Positions 53,961 to 64,000 of a stretch of 64,000 nt of DNA are shown here, one piece after another. The translations under genes were made by a program, and so were the position numbers. Under the pieces are notes generated by a model. That model had not been told where the DNA came from. It saw nothing but the letters and a program-made list of their open reading frames with translations, and did not search any database. This DNA is from Eremomyces bilateralis CBS 781.70 (Eukaryota; Ascomycota; Dothideomycetes; Eremomycetales; Eremomycetaceae): contig NW_022985093.1 of NCBI RefSeq assembly GCF_010015585.1, positions 46,114-110,113 on the forward strand. The letters run 5' to 3'. Every line of letters begins with the position of its first letter. Positions within the stretch are counted from its first letter, which is position 1.

Positions 53961-54517
53961 ACGTCCATCGAGGAAAAATTGCTGGACACGGCGAATACGA
54001 GGATGCAAGGTTAGAGGAGTAGAAATGGGCGCTATATTATGTACGAATTACGGTCATGGTTCGTGTCTGATGATACGGAAGGGTTACACTGGGGGCTGGC
54101 GCACTATTGGGGTCGTCCATCACGGATGGTTAATGGGTTTACGGATTCGATATGACGATTACATTTACAGCTTCGGCTTTGTAATATCTATGAGTAACCA
54201 GCATGAATTGTACTATACTAATCACTCTATTCGGACTTCTTCCATGCTCTACTGAATTGGTGTACATTATTGGTGGGAGGACCACTGCACTGCTCTGATT
54301 GGGCAGTGCTGGCAGAGAGGGGCCGGGCAAGGCTGGGCACGCCTGAAAATTCCTGCCCGTATGCCTAAGGCACTAAACCCTTCCAAAATCACGTGGCGAA
54401 TTTCCAGTGGGGCGTTTATCGATAAGAACTTCTTCACTTCAACTTCGACTATTTTTCCAGTCGCAGGCGTCGGAACGAAATTTGCAGCACCACCTCGATG
54501 CGGAATTAGCAAGCAAA
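53961..54517. other. intergenic, upstream of RRP12
   Basis: A 557-bp gap between tandem genes. Contains gggcagtgctggcagag / ggccgggcaaggctgggca, loosely repeated GGGCA units near 54300-54340. No gene is recognised. Confidence 0.4.
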
Positions 54518-57500
54518 ATGGTGTTAGCAGAGGATCTGTCAGAGAAGCTGGAGAAGATTCGATCTTCTCCCAAGCTAGAAAATCAACAAGAAGTGAGGTC
54601 TCATTCCCATTTCGCCGAATCTTGCTAACTATGATAGACTGCCGTCGTGCTGTCAGCGGTTGAAGACACGCTAAAAGAGCAGAGCACTGAATTCAATCCA
54701 ACCGCTTACTTTGCGGCTCTTCTGTCGCTCCTAGCTCAGTATATTGGGCCAGAGAAAGGGATTGTCAACAAGGACGTTGCGACTTCCGTCGTCTACTTAC
54801 TCGACTTGTTCACGCCTTATGTGCCTCACCCGCTTTTGCGCTCGAAGTTTCAGCAAATTCTGAGCAATCTTGCCCCAGCTTTGGTACACACGGATGCCGA
54901 AGCTCCACTACTGCGTGCCTCAATCGGCGTCTTAGAATCCTTGCTGGTCGTTCAGGATGCGCAAGGATGGTCGCAAACCCAAGAGGAGATCAGTCCGCGC
55001 CGCGCTGTCGCTGGACTCTTGCGCATTGGTATGGATCATCGACCGAAGGTTCGCAAACGAGCGCTCGAAGCATTGGGAAAGGTCCTCAACTCTCCGCCTC
55101 CGAGTCCGTCGCTGGACCATCCTGTGGCAGGCATGTGTGCAGAGACCGCTCTGCAATCCTTAAAGCAAATCGTCGATGCTGGCGAACAGAAGAAAAAAAA
55201 GAACAAGGCACCGAAGGAGAATCCTCATGAGCCAAATTTGATCCACTCTTTGCATCTCATCAAAATGTTGGCCACGGCAGGCACGGGCTGGCCAAGTCAA
55301 AAAATTGACAGTCTATGCGAGGTTTTGTTGACCATTTCGCGATCCAGCAGCCAGTATCTCACCATGTCTGCCTTTGAGATATTCGAGGTACTGTTCTCAG
55401 GAATGACGGACCAGGTATCATCCGCCAAACTTCCTCACCTTGTGGAAGTCCTGGAGGAGTTACAACCTGCTCCTACCGACGCTCAACTTCTCCCCCCTTG
55501 GGTAGCGGTCATATCACGGGCATACGAAGTGTCCTCGCATGTTTACCCTACGGAGACTTTCGAGAAGCTGCCAACAGTCTTTGAGAAGATATCCAAGTTC
55601 TTGCTTTCGCCATCCCACAACATCCGCGTCTCTGCTTCCGAATGTCTTATCTCTTTCCTAGCCAACTGCATTCCCAGCTCGGTCATACTGGAGCCCTCAA
55701 TAATGGACGAAAAAGTGTTGGAAATGGTAGCAGCTATTGCAGTTGATTTGCTGAGCCTCAAGTATCAGCATGCGTGGATGGAGGTTTTCCACGTACATGC
55801 TGCCATGTTCGATTCTTTGAGGTGGCGATCTGATCCTTTGCTTCTAACAACTGTGCGAACCGTCGGAGAGCTGAGGACATCAGGTGCCTTCAACGGCAAA
55901 AAGGAGGCGGATGTTGTTCTCGCGAAAGCAATCGGAGCGATGGGCCCAGAAGCGGTTCTCAAAATCCTCCCCTTGAATCTAATCGATGCTCCGCCCAATC
56001 AACAAGGTCGAGCCTGGCTACTCCCTCTTCTCCGCGACTCAGTCCAGAATACATACCTCCGACACTTTAGGGCCCACCTCATCCCTATCAGCGAGGCGAT
56101 TTTCCAGAAAGTCATGGATCACGGCGAGGCGGAGAAGACGATGCAAATCAAAATACTGGAGACAATTGTCCAGCAAATCTGGTCAATCCTTCCAGGTTAT
56201 TGCGAATTCGCACTGGACATCGAAGAGGTAAAGTTTCTCACGCAAACAATGTCAACGTTACTAATTGCGGTTTAGGCATTCGACCAAACATTTGCTGAAC
56301 AGCTTGCGAACCTCCTATACCAACAACTCGAACTTCGACATTATGTCTGCAAAGCTTTGCAGAACCTTGTGGACTGCAACGCCGAAATTCGTGACCTAGA
56401 AGGTGAAGAGGATCTCTTAGCTCAGTCGAGGATATCTAAAGCGCAAGCGCTTATGAACCTCGATCATATGGCAAAGTTCTCTGGGAATCTTCTAGCGGTA
56501 CTCTTCAATGTCTACAGTCAAGCACTACCCAGAAGTCGAGGCGCCATTCTACAGTGCATCAATTCCTACCTAAGTATCACTCCGGAAAAGGTGTGTGCAT
56601 CCAATCCCTCCATGACCTTCGTACTGATTCCCTTTAGGACCTAGTCGACACGTTCGACCGAGTGGTCACGATGCTTGAATCAGCCCTAGCGGAGGCAGCC
56701 AACGAAAAATCCAAAGGGCCACAGGAACAAGGAAGGCCAAGAGACAAGCTGCCTCCAACCTCTCACACATTGCTAGACCTTCTCATCACCATCTCGGTCT
56801 ACCTCCCTGTTTCTTCTCTTACGGGCCTTTTCGCTACAGCCTCTAAACTCATTGTCAATCCGGACTCGTCGATCCAAAAGAAGGCTTATAAGCTAATTCC
56901 GCGACTATGCGAAGTAGAGAACGGGAAAGCTATGATTGAAACACGTTGCTCAGAACTATCATCCGTCATCCTTTCAGCTTCAGAAGCCACGCAAACCCCG
57001 GCTCGCCGTGACCGTCTACTAGCAATTCAGGCCCTGATTCCCTACCAGGACCGCCTCGATCTGAGCTTCATCCCGTCCGTACTTCCGGAAGTGGTACTAG
57101 CGACGAAAGAGGTGAATGAAGGGGCAAGGCAAGCAGCATTCAGCCTTCTCATCACGATGGGTCGCAGAATGATTGAGGGTGGGAAGATTGTCAGATCCCG
57201 AGTACCACACTACCTGCCCGATACCAAGGACGAAGATGCCAGCATTGACGAATACTTCACTATGATGTCAGCTGCACTAGCTAGCGACAAGCCCCATACT
57301 GTTGCGGCCGCGGTCATTGCACTTTCACGTTGCTTGTTCGAGTTCCGTGAAGATCTGTCTCTTTCAGCAACATCGGATCTTGTCCAGACTGTAGAACTAT
57401 TTCTGGAACAGAATAGCAAGGAGATTGTCCGAGCCGTTCTCGGGTTTGTGAAGGTGGTAATCATTGGCTTACCTGAAGATTTTGTGAGACCGAGATTGCG

Positions 57501-58554
57501 CACGTTGGTCCCTGGCATCCTTCGGTGGGGCAAGGAGCATCGGGAACAATTCAAAGCGCGTGTTCGCAGCATCATCGAGAGGATGGTACGCCGATTCGGT
57601 GCTGAGGAGATTGAACGATGCACTCCCGAGGCGGATCGGAAGCTCATCGCGAACATTCGTAAGATCCGGGATCGAACCAAGCGTCAGAAAGAAGCCCAAG
57701 ATGAAGGTTCGGACGGAGAGGAGCACGGAACTTCCGCACGCGAGGGTGCTGGAAGAAAATTTGCCAGCGAGTATGATGAAGCAGTATATGGCAGTTCCGA
57801 TGAATCTGGTAGCGAGGAAGAAAGACAAGCCGCCCATGGCAAAAGCTCCAGGGACAAACCCACCAAGGGGACATTCATCATGGAGGAAGATGACGAGCCT
57901 CTGGATCTTCTCGACCGGCGAGCAATGGGAAAGATTTCTACAGACCGACCGCAGAACGCGCGCGAGATGCTCTCAAAGCGACATAAAGCGAAATTCGACA
58001 TGGACGGCAAGCTCATTTTCCGCGAAAACGAAGACGAGGACATGCTCGACGACACCGAAGGCAAAGATCCAGGGGATGGCTCCCTTGAAGCTGGCATCAA
58101 CGCCTACGTTTCGGCGATACGTGGTCAGAGCGCCGGTAGTCGAGGCCAGAGAGGCAAACTCAAGTTTTCCAGTGCGGGACGCCAGCAGAAGGGTGACGAT
58201 GGTGACGATATGGAAGTGGATGAGACTGAGCTTGCAAGTAAGATCCGTGACGAGAGGCGGGGTCGAGGAGGTGCTCGAGGATCTCGTGGAGGACATCGTG
58301 GAGGATCCCGAGGAGGCGCTCGAGGATCTCGAGATGCTCGAGGTGGTGCTCCAGGTGGTGCACGAGGAGACTCTCGAGGAAACTCTCGAGGTGGTGCTAG
58401 AGGGGACTCGAGGGGAGGCCGGGGCGCCGGTATGGGAGGGAGGGGCTTCGGTGGACGCGGTGGCCGCGGTGGGCGTGGTGGAATTCAAAAAGCCAAGTTT
58501 CAGAGGAGAGGACTCGGCTTTGATCGTACGCAAGACAGCCGAGTTTCTAAGTAA
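54518..58554 (+). CDS. RRP12: Rrp12-type ribosome export and rRNA processing factor with RGG tail
   Basis: Four exons (54518..54592, 54638..56227, 56276..56590, 56638..58554) give 1298 residues. It begins with LSEKLEKIRSSPKLENQQ spliced to TAVVLSAVEDTLKEQSTEF, the Rrp12 N-terminus. HEAT-like helices follow, with the NUC173 domain in the first half (HLVEVLEELQPAP region) and YFTMMSAALASDKPHT later. The acidic part near MEEDDEPLDLLDRRAMGK is typical. The C-terminal 120 residues are Arg/Gly-rich (RGGARGSRGGHRGGSRGG and more). Rrp12 binds pre-40S and pre-60S particles and helps their nuclear export. The frame through the last 1.9 kb is unbroken. Confidence 0.92.
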
Positions 58555-58812
58555 TGTGAACTTAGTAGACGATAAAGTATTGCTGCATTTCTAGGCGCAT
58601 CGCCCTCTCCTTCTCGGACTGGCGTAGCGTAACGTGAGATGTATTCTGCCGTGGCGCGGCGGCGTTTGTCTTTTTTTTAGTCTTCATGATACCACTGCGT
58701 ATAGAATGAAATCAATATTGATCCCCTTTTCTTGTTAAGGGGAGAAATGTGATATTTTAAAACGAAATTAGTCAAGACTACCTATACCAGTCACAAACCG
58801 TATTTATAGTCC

Positions 58813-59548
58813 CTATTTCGATGCTTGTAGACTGAGGAAAATATTCCAGAGCACGCCTGCGATGCTTCCAACCACAACACGTCTATTCACAGGCACCAGA
58901 GTGAAGCAGAGAACGGATACAATGGGCCAAAGTTTTACCCCAGCCATGTAAAAGGGAAAAGAGTCCTATCCACTCGTCAGCACGACAACGCCAATAACAA
59001 TCAACTCCCAAGTTCTATATGCTTCAACCCACATTCTTCAACGAGCTCATAATTTCTTCCGAACTACGACCTTTGATCGTCCCGATCCCTCCAATGAACA
59101 TCGCAATGTTGACCGCCGCGCCGACTGTCTGGTCCAGTACGAACTTGATTATTGTGTTTTTCACATTTAATCTTTTAGTGGTCTGAGAGACTACTTTCGA
59201 TTTGCCCTTCCCGCTCTTCTTCTGCTCATCTGTAGCGCTCTTCAGCGCATAGACAGGTTCGCTTGTCTGACCCGGGAATACATCCTCCAGCCATTCTTGC
59301 CACAAGCAGTTCGGTGGCGTGGCGAGGATGGTGAAGAGGACGAATTGGAGCAGAGGAACGAGGGAGATGGTGAAAGGTCGCTGAAGAGTAAATTTGGTTA
59401 GCATCGTCTCATCCGTCTCAGGATATCGAATGCTCATGTTTGTCGAAGTACGTACATCGTCGTTGTAGGCAGAAATCACCTGCGCCAGGATATTGGATGT
59501 GGCGCTGAGGATTGCGGACTGTACGGTAGCGCTGATGATGTGATTCAT
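58813..59548 (-). CDS. Mpv17/PMP22-family membrane protein
   Basis: Three exons (59548..59456, 59380..59033, 58965..58813) give 197 residues. It starts MNHIISATVQSAILSATSNI then LAQVISAYND, which joins to RPFTISLVPLLQFVLFTILA. The family blocks TPPNCLWQEWLEDVFPG, FVLDQTVGAAVNIAMFI, and, from the small third exon, FPFYMAGVKLWPIVSVLCFT and VPVNRRVVVGSIAGVLWNIF are all present. The longest open frame stops early at 59024, so the last exon, with the diagnostic KLWP motif, would be lost without splicing (donor GTGGGT, acceptor GGATAG). Members reside in peroxisomal or mitochondrial membranes and may act as channels. Confidence 0.9.
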
Positions 59549-60238
59549 ATTGAATTATTGATACCGCTGGGTGGTTGTGTCGTATTCCTCGGAAACTATA
59601 TCACTGGTGATTTCATAGGAAGCAGGACGAGATATTAAAAGTACTAATAGTATTGAGTTCAAAAGGATTGGGGATCTCTTATTCAAAGAGTAATTGGAAA
59701 AATACGTTTGGAGATGAAATGTTGCCAATCTCAAACAGATCTTCATATCTGATACGGACATGCATTGCGACTCATGAAGGGTTTGGTGAAATGGACACGT
59801 AGCTACTCTGCGGTTGATCAGCATGGTAGCGAAATGGCGGACCTCGTGTTTTCGTCTATTGTACTATCCGCCGACTGTCAATGCCACTACGTTAAGATGA
59901 TCTCGGTAATTATTACTATTAAGACAATGATCGAGACAAATGGCCGGGAATGGATGGGGTGAGTCTCGTGCAATTCAAAGTGTAATAGTCACGTGATCCA
60001 AATCTTAAGTGACATTCAAGTTTCAGCCCCTTATTACAATGAAGTTGAGGATCGAGAACACTTAGCTGAATAAACAATTTGGTAAACTCGCCATCGCTTC
60101 CAAGCGCCTGTATCAACCACTGTGTTTCAATCCAACACCTACATCAGAAATGACGACGCCACCAGGTTCCCCTAATCCAGTTTCGACCCGATCATTAAAA
60201 CTCCAGTCGTTTTCCACAAGGACGAATTTGTCTCCCTC
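59549..60238. other. intergenic, no gene recognised
   Basis: A 690-bp gap between two minus-strand genes. No feature is recognised. Confidence 0.4.
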
Positions 60239-62483
60239 TCACTGAACACCAGACCCAAAATCAGTAAACGTCTCTCTCCAGTAGGCATCGTCAAAGAAAT
60301 CAAACAAACTCCCTGATCCTGCCCCCATCATCGGCACGCCCATTGGGTCCAACCCTCCGGGGGTGGCACCTACGCCAGCTTGTCCTGCCATATTCATACC
60401 ATAGGTGCCCGGCGTATCGCCAGCTATTCCCGGAGTTGCACCTAGGTTAGAAGCGCTACCTGGCGCGATAACGCCAGTCATACGTTCCCTCTGAGCCCGG
60501 TAAAGCTGCTTCAGAAGTCTCATTTGGGGAATGACACGTGTAAAGACGTCCAGCTCACCATGCGGGCTCGGATGGATCGCTGCATCGCGAACGGCGGTCT
60601 GTAACCGATCGATGAGTTCGTCGATGAGAAACAGAAAATTGATCTGCTTCTCGGCCTCTATGTTGTCCCATCCGTCAATTTTGGAGAGGCAAAGTTTGGT
60701 GAGGACGATGATAGCGTGGGCAACTTGTGCCCACGACGCATATGTCATGAGGAAATAATCGGAGTGAGGGATCTCTAGAATGGTTTGAAGGAGGTCACGA
60801 GTCGCATCGAGGCAGGCGGAGAGTATACCCGGTCGCGAAAGGACAGGTGGAAAGTAGGTAATGGAAATATGTTGCTCGGAGAGTTCAGGATTGAAGCCGA
60901 TTTCATACATGAAAAGGCGGACGATTCGATAGTGCAGGGTGAACAATACTGGTGAGGTTAGGGATTTGTTTGGAAATCGATCGTGGAACACATACAATGG
61001 CTCTGTATATTCGCAGGCAATGAAGCTTTGAGCTGCTCCAGTTCTGACTCGAACGCTTTTAAGCTCATCCCAATTGATGAAGTGAGAGGAGATGGAGGGT
61101 CTAAGCAGTCCAGAGGAAGGGTATTCTGCATGCATAGTGCAATCCTCTGTATTTTAACCAGTTGGACGAGGAAGTAATCTGTGGGGTACTCCTGTTTTTC
61201 AAGCAGTACGCGGCAACAGTCATCCATGTACCGCGTGAATTTCATAATGTCGGTGTGTTTTACATTGACTGACAATCTAGACAATATCGAGTCAGTATTT
61301 TCATCTTCCTCAAAGTCGATTGATGCAGATTCATACATGGATGTGACATAGAAGCAGCCCAACAACGCTCGCCGCTCTTCAAGGGAGCGTTGGTCACCCC
61401 GCTCGGCTGGGTCTGGAAAGAGGTTGAATCCACAAACCACTGCTCGGTGTCTATCATAGGCTGTGCCCGTCTTGTTGATTTCCAGATCGGTGGTTAGTGC
61501 CAGTGCCAAATGGACAAAGTTGGTCATTTGTCGGCTTCGTCCAAGATGAAAATGATACCTGCTTCGTGTAAGCCAGTCGTCTAACCGATAGATCATATAC
61601 ATTTAAATATCCTAACAAAGATACTTACCAGGCAATAGCAATCAACAAGCCCTGAAGATGGTCGAAACTCCGTTCTCCTCTCTGGAACATGGTTGATGCG
61701 ATATATTCGCGGATTTCGGTCCCAAAAGCCTGCTGTAGCTCAACATTTCGGTAGGAAGCTGCCATCATGATGCCTTTGAACAGCAAAGGTCGCCTTTCTT
61801 TCAGTACGGCAGCCGTAGTATTTGGCGGAATAACAACAAAGGGGAAGTGCGCAGTCATGTGGGACTGGTAAAAGCGCAGCAGGGCATCAGCATCCTCCAT
61901 GGAAAGACTGCTGGTGGAGATTCCCTTCTGATAGTCATGCTTCGGAGCGGTGCTGATGATTCGGGAGTGCCCCAACTCCGAAGCCTCCTGTGACCGTCCA
62001 TTTGACTCCGGGGTTAACGGGACTTGACTTGGGGTCGAGTCGACATTCGAGGTATTACTTTGCGTAGTGGTGAGGAGGTTGGTAATATCATCCAACTTCT
62101 GCTCCAACCGAGCGACGCGGCTAGACCACGGTCAATACGGGATGAAGTAGTGGGGATAACCTGGGGATACCCACGTGGATTTCTTGGTTCCCTTCGCTCT
62201 CGGCTTGGGGGTTTGTAGAGTACATTCTTTATTCAGTCTCTCGCACCTACAACCATAGCAATAAGAAACATGGTTAGACAATGGAGATAGACGACGATGA
62301 TCAATCGGGCATATCGGCGGATTCGTACCTAGTGCACTTCCTCGATCCTTGCTCACCGGCTTGGGGCACGCATTTGGCTTTGGCTACTGCACAGGTTCGG
62401 CAAGCCGTTGGCCCACGATTGCCAGCGGACAGCGGGCCAGTCGGCTTCCCGATGCCAGCGGATTCATCGGTCATTGGAATCAA
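60239..62483 (-). CDS. Zn2Cys6 transcription factor with fungal_trans domain
   Basis: Multi-exon gene starting MIPMTDESAGIGKP (exon 1 62483..62329). The zinc cluster is split by an intron: CRTCAVAKAKC in exon 1 and CERLNKECTLQTPK in exon 2, joined as KCTRCERLNKEC, so all six Cys are present (the central spacer is 11 residues, longer than usual). A coiled coil follows (VARLEQKLDDITNLLTT). The regulatory domain shows SMEDADALLRFYQSHMTAHF and PFVVIPPNT, GLLIAIAWYHFHLGRSRQMT, RALLGCFYVTSMYESASI and DSILSRLSVNVKHTD. The C-terminus is Gly/Pro-rich and ends DAYWRETFTDFGSGVQ. It is probably a nuclear regulator; the targets are unknown. Exon joints near 62130, 61600 and 60960 are approximate. Confidence 0.85.
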
Positions 62484-63057
62484 AGTCCAGGGCCGGCTCC
62501 GGGGTGCAACATGTGCAACAGAAGTTCACGAAGACATGATGATATGATGGTGGTTTATGGCCTATGGGTGCATGTGGCTGGGTAAAGTTCGGTTGAATGA
62601 AAAAAAGGGCAAAAGGAAATGAAACCAGACGGAACGTTTAGTGGTCGTGGACTTGGGCTTTTGGGGGCAGGACATGGAGCGAGCTGCGAGGGGGCGACAG
62701 GAGGACGCGAAATAATCCAGTCTGAAATCACAAATGGGAGGGGAGCGAGGCGCGTCCCCGCAGGGGTCGAGTGCGAGAGTGAGACGGAGGCGGAGAAACT
62801 GATCTCGCCGGCTCCGAGGTTCCAGTAAGCCCTGATATTTGATAGTACGGAGTATTCCGTACATGATAGTACTAGTACAAGAACCGTCACGTGGTCCAAT
62901 CCCTCTGACTAGTTGTACATTATCTCGTTATACCAGACGTGCCAAGCCCTCGATGATTACTAAGGAATAAATTCGCAGTAAGGTTTCAGGGCTTCAGCCC
63001 GTCTGGCTACTTTTTGTACAAAAGGTGCAACGATTTGTATGCAACAATAAATAAGGA
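62484..63057. other. intergenic, upstream of zinc-cluster factor
   Basis: The plus strand is purine-rich from about 62595 to 62820, so the minus strand is CT-rich upstream of the regulator, as in fungal promoter/UTR tracts. The palindromic patch TACGGAGTATTCCGTA lies near 62847-62862. Confidence 0.45.
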
Positions 63058-63501
63058 TTATTTGTCAAAATCCAGAGGCTCTAAAGTGACAAAAACTTCC
63101 TCATCTGTTTCCTGGGGATCATTATCATCCTCGTTATCATCTGTATCATCCCCATACTCGTTTTCGCCATCTGATGCAGTGAATATTCCCTCTGGCTGTC
63201 TCTCCGGTCGTCGTTGTATCGGTGATACAACATCACTTTGGTCAATCGTTCTGATTGTGTCAACAGTATCTGCTCGCTTCCTCCGTCTTACTTTCCTTTT
63301 CGTTTCTTCCATCTCCACTAGTTTCCATGTCGTTCCGTCTTGTTCGCGCGAATACACCAAGAGCAGACATTGACGATGAAGGCGGGCCCTTGGTTGTGGC
63401 CGTTTGGCAAGAAGAGCTCGAGTCTGGAGCAATTCCGGGTGATGATTCGGCGGCCGACGCCGCTCTAACCATTGGTCGTTTCTTCTGACTTTTCGTGGCA
63501 T
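63058..63501 (-). CDS. uncertain frame, possibly fragment of a transposase-like gene
   Basis: A 147-codon frame beginning MPRKVRRNDQW with a basic middle (TKRKVRRRKRADTVDTI) and an acidic end (DGENEYGDDTDDNEDDND). A second frame on the same strand (63260..63505) reads NATKSQKKRPMVRAASAAES and could be joined by a frameshift near 63360. The basic/acidic layout recalls C-terminal tails of pogo-type transposases, but no catalytic part is visible upstream. It may equally be chance or part of a decayed repeat. Confidence 0.25.
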   Translation of the reverse strand: MPRKVRRNDQWLERRRPPNHHPELLQTRALLAKRPQPRARLHRQCLLLVYSREQDGTTWKLVEMEETKRKVRRRKRADTVDTIRTIDQSDVVSPIQRRPERQPEGIFTASDGENEYGDDTDDNEDDNDPQETDEEVFVTLEPLDFDK

Positions 63502-63823
63502 TCAATTTCTGTGACTCTACGGGCGGGTACTAGGCGCGGTAAATCGAATGCCCGGCGCCTTTGCCTCGAATTAGGCTCTATAAGACCTGAATTAAATGCC
63601 CAGTTGATAGGCAATCCAGTGCCCGTGGGAGAGGCTCTCGAAACTGCTTATATAATCACGCCACTTCCTTGGCGAGCAATAACTTTTGAAATGGACCTCT
63701 GTAGTAGTGGGTAATATTCCGTAACCGTGCCCACGGTAGATTTGAAGCTCCGACTCCATATCTTGATCCAGATTGACTCGGTGGGTAAGAGTTGGCAATA
63801 CGATCTCCGGATCTAATGGCCAA

Positions 63824-64000
63824 TAGGGCTGGACACGAATAAGGATTTTGGCTATTCGTATTCGACTTTTCCCTGGGAACGATTATTCGTATTCGACTAA
63901 ATTTCGAGACGTTTTATTCGTATTATTCGCGAATATTCGTAAATAATGCCAAGACTTATTCGGCAAAAGCCGAGCCAATGAATGAATGCCCAGCAGTCGC
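63824..64000 (-). mobile_element. hAT-like non-autonomous element, copy 3, cut by window end
   Basis: Starts TAGGGCTGGACACGAATAAG exactly like copy 2 and matches it for the remaining 177 bases, with a few substitutions (for example ccctgggaacg instead of cctcttgaacg). The predicted left target duplication is ATGGCCAA (63816-63823); the right end lies outside the window. Confidence 0.88.

Noticed and set aside
1-64000. CRISPR arrays, operons, prophage or rRNA genes
   Set aside because: No regularly spaced repeats, bacterial gene clusters or rRNA sequence were seen; the window is eukaryotic nuclear DNA.

Overview
This window is nuclear DNA of a filamentous ascomycete fungus. The evidence is split genes with short introns (mostly 45-75 nt, GT..AG, with CTAAC/CTGAC-like branch sites), two Zn2Cys6 transcription factors, a fungal DUF4246 family member, and proteins that align by eye with Pezizomycotina versions (Sub2, McsA, MclA, Rrp12, AxeA). 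The overall look is Eurotiomycetes, probably Eurotiales. That placement is inference from remembered protein families, not a search result. All gene models were built by hand from splice sites and reading frame; where exon coordinates are given, the exon lengths sum to an intact frame.

Layout. 0.7-11.8 kb holds core housekeeping genes: frataxin (-), AP-3 sigma (+), a small membrane protein (-), a 2146-residue Mms22/Mus7 DNA-repair scaffold (+) and a secreted CE1 acetylxylan esterase (-). 11.8-15.2 kb is gene-poor and carries a 470-bp non-autonomous hAT-like element. 15.2-20.6 kb is a divergent pair: an intron-rich MFS drug transporter (-) and a transcription factor with two complete Zn2Cys6 clusters (+). 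Their shared promoter has three TCGGCCGA palindromes. 20.6-23.7 kb is mostly non-coding.

23.7-34.4 kb is again housekeeping: an ARMH3/DUF1741 protein, an NSRP1-like splicing factor, a small CCCH zinc-finger/coiled-coil protein, a maltose-type O-acetyltransferase, an L-type lectin cargo receptor, Tim13 and the mitochondrial nuclease Nuc1. An intact 1812-bp Fot1/pogo transposon (34607-36418) sits just upstream of NUC1. 36.7-41.1 kb contains the two diagnostic enzymes of the methylcitrate cycle, 2-methylcitrate synthase (-) and 2-methylisocitrate lyase (+), head to head.

41.3-44.4 kb is a divergent RNA-processing pair: an RNase P Rpr2/Rpp21 subunit (-) and the mRNA export helicase Sub2 (+), whose first intron is 522 nt. 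44.8-47.5 kb is a decayed DUF4246 gene next to a second copy of the hAT-like element. After that come a conserved fungal membrane-anchored protein, a YeeE/YedE-type sulfur transporter, a short element made of CTCTCAGATGA repeats, a GPI-anchored Ser/Thr-rich wall protein, Rrp12 with an RGG tail, an Mpv17-family protein and a second Zn2Cys6 regulator. The window ends inside a third copy of the hAT-like element.

No tRNA, rRNA or CRISPR array was recognised. The most notable items are the hAT-like MITE family with perfect 8-bp target duplications, the dual-zinc-cluster regulator with its palindromic promoter, and the bidirectional methylcitrate-cycle locus.
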